A stretch of 29,632 nt of DNA from positions 1 through 29,632 of the IMG/VR virus record IMGVR_UViG_3300035698_020935, one strand, 5' to 3'. Origin of the DNA: a virus. The notes below the pieces were generated by a model. It made no database searches. It had not been told where the DNA came from and saw nothing but the letters and a program-made list of their open reading frames with translations. This document shows, piece by piece, positions 28,286 through 29,632 of the stretch; position 1 is the first letter of the stretch, and each line of letters opens with the position of its first letter. The position numbers and the translations under genes are program-made.

Positions 28286-28807
28286 ATGATCGAAGAAAAA
28301 ACAATAAAAAAACACCCATGCGCCCCACCACCAAGAGACGTAACAAGAAAAAGAAGAGAAAACATACTAACAATAATAGAAAACGTAGGATTCTGGAACT
28401 TAAGCGTTAAAGCACTATCAGAAAAATACGAGGTGTCTAAAAGAACAATCTACGATGATATTAAACACATCAAGAAAAATGTTACTTTCGACACTAAAGA
28501 AGTTAAAATAAATATTGCTATAACTTACAAGAGAGCTATTAATGAAATAATGAGAATAATAAACAGCACCACGATACTGCCCGGCACTAAAATCAATGCC
28601 ATTAACGCATTGAATAATACTAACAGGGGATTTATTGATGTTCTTCATTCGTTTGGTATATTGAAGAAAATGCCTGATGACATGACGGTTACTAACATTA
28701 ATCATAATCTTAATGCTGATCTTACTGATGAAGAAACTAAAGACTTGTTAAGTTTACTGGTGGAGAATAATGAGGAAGTTAAGGAATTACAAGAGACAAT
28801 AAAATAA
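28286..28807 (+). CDS. small terminase subunit
   Basis: This 173-residue protein has a helix-turn-helix at about residues 41-63 (VKALSEKYEVSKRTIYDDIK), preceded by a basic N-terminal arm (KRREN). The helical middle is VKINIAITYKRAINEIMRII, and the C-terminus is acidic. This matches phage small terminases, which bind the packaging site and hand DNA to the large subunit. It lies one gene before the large terminase. GAGATGAT precedes the ATG. Its first ~48 codons use A/C endings and later codons use T endings, an abrupt change in composition within one gene. Confidence 0.7.
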   Translation: MIEEKTIKKHPCAPPPRDVTRKRRENILTIIENVGFWNLSVKALSEKYEVSKRTIYDDIKHIKKNVTFDTKEVKINIAITYKRAINEIMRIINSTTILPGTKINAINALNNTNRGFIDVLHSFGILKKMPDDMTVTNINHNLNADLTDEETKDLLSLLVENNEEVKELQETIK

Positions 28808-28808
28808 A

Positions 28809-29228
28809 ATGTTCGATAAGATAATGAATGTTAGAACTAAGATCATGAACAACATATTAGTTAAAGGATTATTTAGATACATTAATTACACTGAGGATGG
28901 TAGGGGACTTATTGGTAGGTTTTTCTTTGGTGTTATTGCAGAGTTCATGATGATTACGATGTGGTTGCAGGTGGTAATGGATATAAGATTATCTATTATT
29001 AACTTGTTTCTAATTTTCGTTGTTAGTTTCCAAACATTTTTCTTGATTGGTTATTCTTATCGTAAGTTTGGTTTTAAGAGGGCTGATAAGGAATCTGCTA
29101 TCAAGCTTGATCCTATTGGCAGGGTTAGTTATGATGCTTCGAGGATTATTATTAGTGAGTTTGGTAGTAAGTATAATCGTAAGCCTTTAATGTCTAAAGT
29201 TAAGAAAGAGGAATCAGATAATGGTTAA
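28809..29228 (+). CDS. two-helix membrane protein between the terminase genes
   Basis: This 139-residue protein has two hydrophobic helices, about residues 36-60 (IGRFFFGVIAEFMMITMWLQ) and 64-86 (IINLFLIFVVSFQTFFLIGY). A soluble, basic C-terminal tail of about 50 residues follows (KFGFKRADKESAIKLD ... EFGSKYNRKPLMSKVKKEE). The order small terminase / membrane protein / large terminase is unusual. The gene starts one base after the small terminase and overlaps the large terminase start by 8 bases. Possible roles are lysis control, superinfection exclusion or DNA entry; none can be chosen from sequence. Confidence 0.6.
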   Translation: MFDKIMNVRTKIMNNILVKGLFRYINYTEDGRGLIGRFFFGVIAEFMMITMWLQVVMDIRLSIINLFLIFVVSFQTFFLIGYSYRKFGFKRADKESAIKLDPIGRVSYDASRIIISEFGSKYNRKPLMSKVKKEESDNG

Positions 29229-29632
29229 GGTTGGACTAATAGACTGCGTAAAATTACTAGATGGAAAAGGGTCTAAAGCAATAAAACAAAGATATCTATA
29301 TAATTTATTCTCTAAACCAGAAAACTTCGAGAGTTACTGTCGTTTCTTCTTCCCTCATGCTTTCACTAGAGAACTGGCTGGTTTCCAAAAAGAAATAGTG
29401 GTTGACTTCCTTAGTGAATCTCATAATGCTGATGCAGCACCTCGAGGTCATGGAAAAAGCACTCTTATTGGTTTGGGTTATGTCTCTTGGCTTATTGCTT
29501 ACCAGAAAGAAAAATACATTATTTACACTAGTCAAAGCCATAGTAAAAGCGTTCAGTTTCTTGAACCATTACTAATGGAACTAAAACATAATCAGTTGTT
29601 TAATTTCGTTTATGATAATATTGATTTGAACC
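29221..29632 (+). CDS. large terminase subunit (3'-truncated by window edge)
   Basis: The 137 visible residues contain the Walker A motif A73-P-R-G-H-G-K-S-T81 in DAAPRGHGKSTLIGLGYVSW. KYIIYTSQSHSKSVQF follows, as expected for the terminase motor ATPase. The N-terminal ARELAGFQKEIVVDFL-like stretch (TRELAGFQKEIVVDFLSESH) is the adenine-binding region of packaging ATPases. ATG 29221 overlaps the membrane protein end by 8 bases. The Walker B and nuclease domain lie beyond the window. Confidence 0.8.
   Translation, partial: MVKVGLIDCVKLLDGKGSKAIKQRYLYNLFSKPENFESYCRFFFPHAFTRELAGFQKEIVVDFLSESHNADAAPRGHGKSTLIGLGYVSWLIAYQKEKYIIYTSQSHSKSVQFLEPLLMELKHNQLFNFVYDNIDLN

Overview
The window looks like most of the genome of a tailed (head-tail, siphovirus-like) dsDNA virus. 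All supported genes lie on the + strand, packed with short gaps or ATGA-type stop/start overlaps, in AT-rich DNA. The host is probably an archaeon. Intergenic regions carry TATA-box-like elements (GTTTAAATA, TTTATAAA, TATAAATA) about 25-30 bases before predicted transcript starts, not bacterial -35/-10 pairs. Several genes have their ATG exactly where the transcript would begin (leaderless), and the rest use GGTGA/GGAGGTGAT Shine-Dalgarno sequences. Poly-T tracts follow gene blocks. LamG adhesin proteins with a membrane anchor and many N-x-S/T sites also suggest an archaeal host, and DPANN-type archaea are my guess. The host assignment is inference. TAA, TGA and TAG all act as stops, so the code appears standard.

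Region 1, 1-15.27 kb, is a late structural operon. It starts with a partial repeat-rich fibre protein and a 1291-residue membrane-anchored protein with two LamG domains. A small basic protein follows. Then come neck genes (head-tail connector, head-closure-like protein, HK97 gp10-like tail completion protein, tail terminator), the tail tube, a probable assembly chaperone, a short tape measure candidate, a baseplate component, the hub protein, two further tail-tip proteins and a holin-like protein. A strong GC-rich hairpin followed by poly-T (15277-15339) closes the operon.

Region 2, 15.4-22.6 kb, holds a free-standing HNH endonuclease, a DUF932 protein, a candidate OB-fold/ssDNA-binding protein, a SWIM zinc-finger protein, a PD-(D/E)XK nuclease and a translationally coupled series of small proteins. 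Many of these are zinc ribbons or membrane proteins, including a membrane protein with an HExxH motif and a putative lipoprotein. Region 3, 22.7-26.1 kb, has a second PD-(D/E)XK nuclease, a ParB-domain/DNA methyltransferase fusion and a possible ribbon-helix-helix regulator behind a hairpin-containing intergenic region.

Region 4, 26.1-28.4 kb, is A-rich on the coding strand. An HNH endonuclease there is sandwiched between a 47-residue N-terminal fragment of a nuclease-like gene and a complete, diverged copy of the same gene; this is the most striking structure I found. Region 5, 28.3 kb to the end, is the packaging module: small terminase, a two-helix membrane protein and the start of the large terminase. 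Portal, protease and capsid genes presumably follow beyond the right edge and, if the genome is circular, would join the fibre gene at the left edge.

No DNA polymerase, primase, replicative helicase, integrase, tRNA or CRISPR array was recognised. No gene-free stretch exceeds 300 bases.
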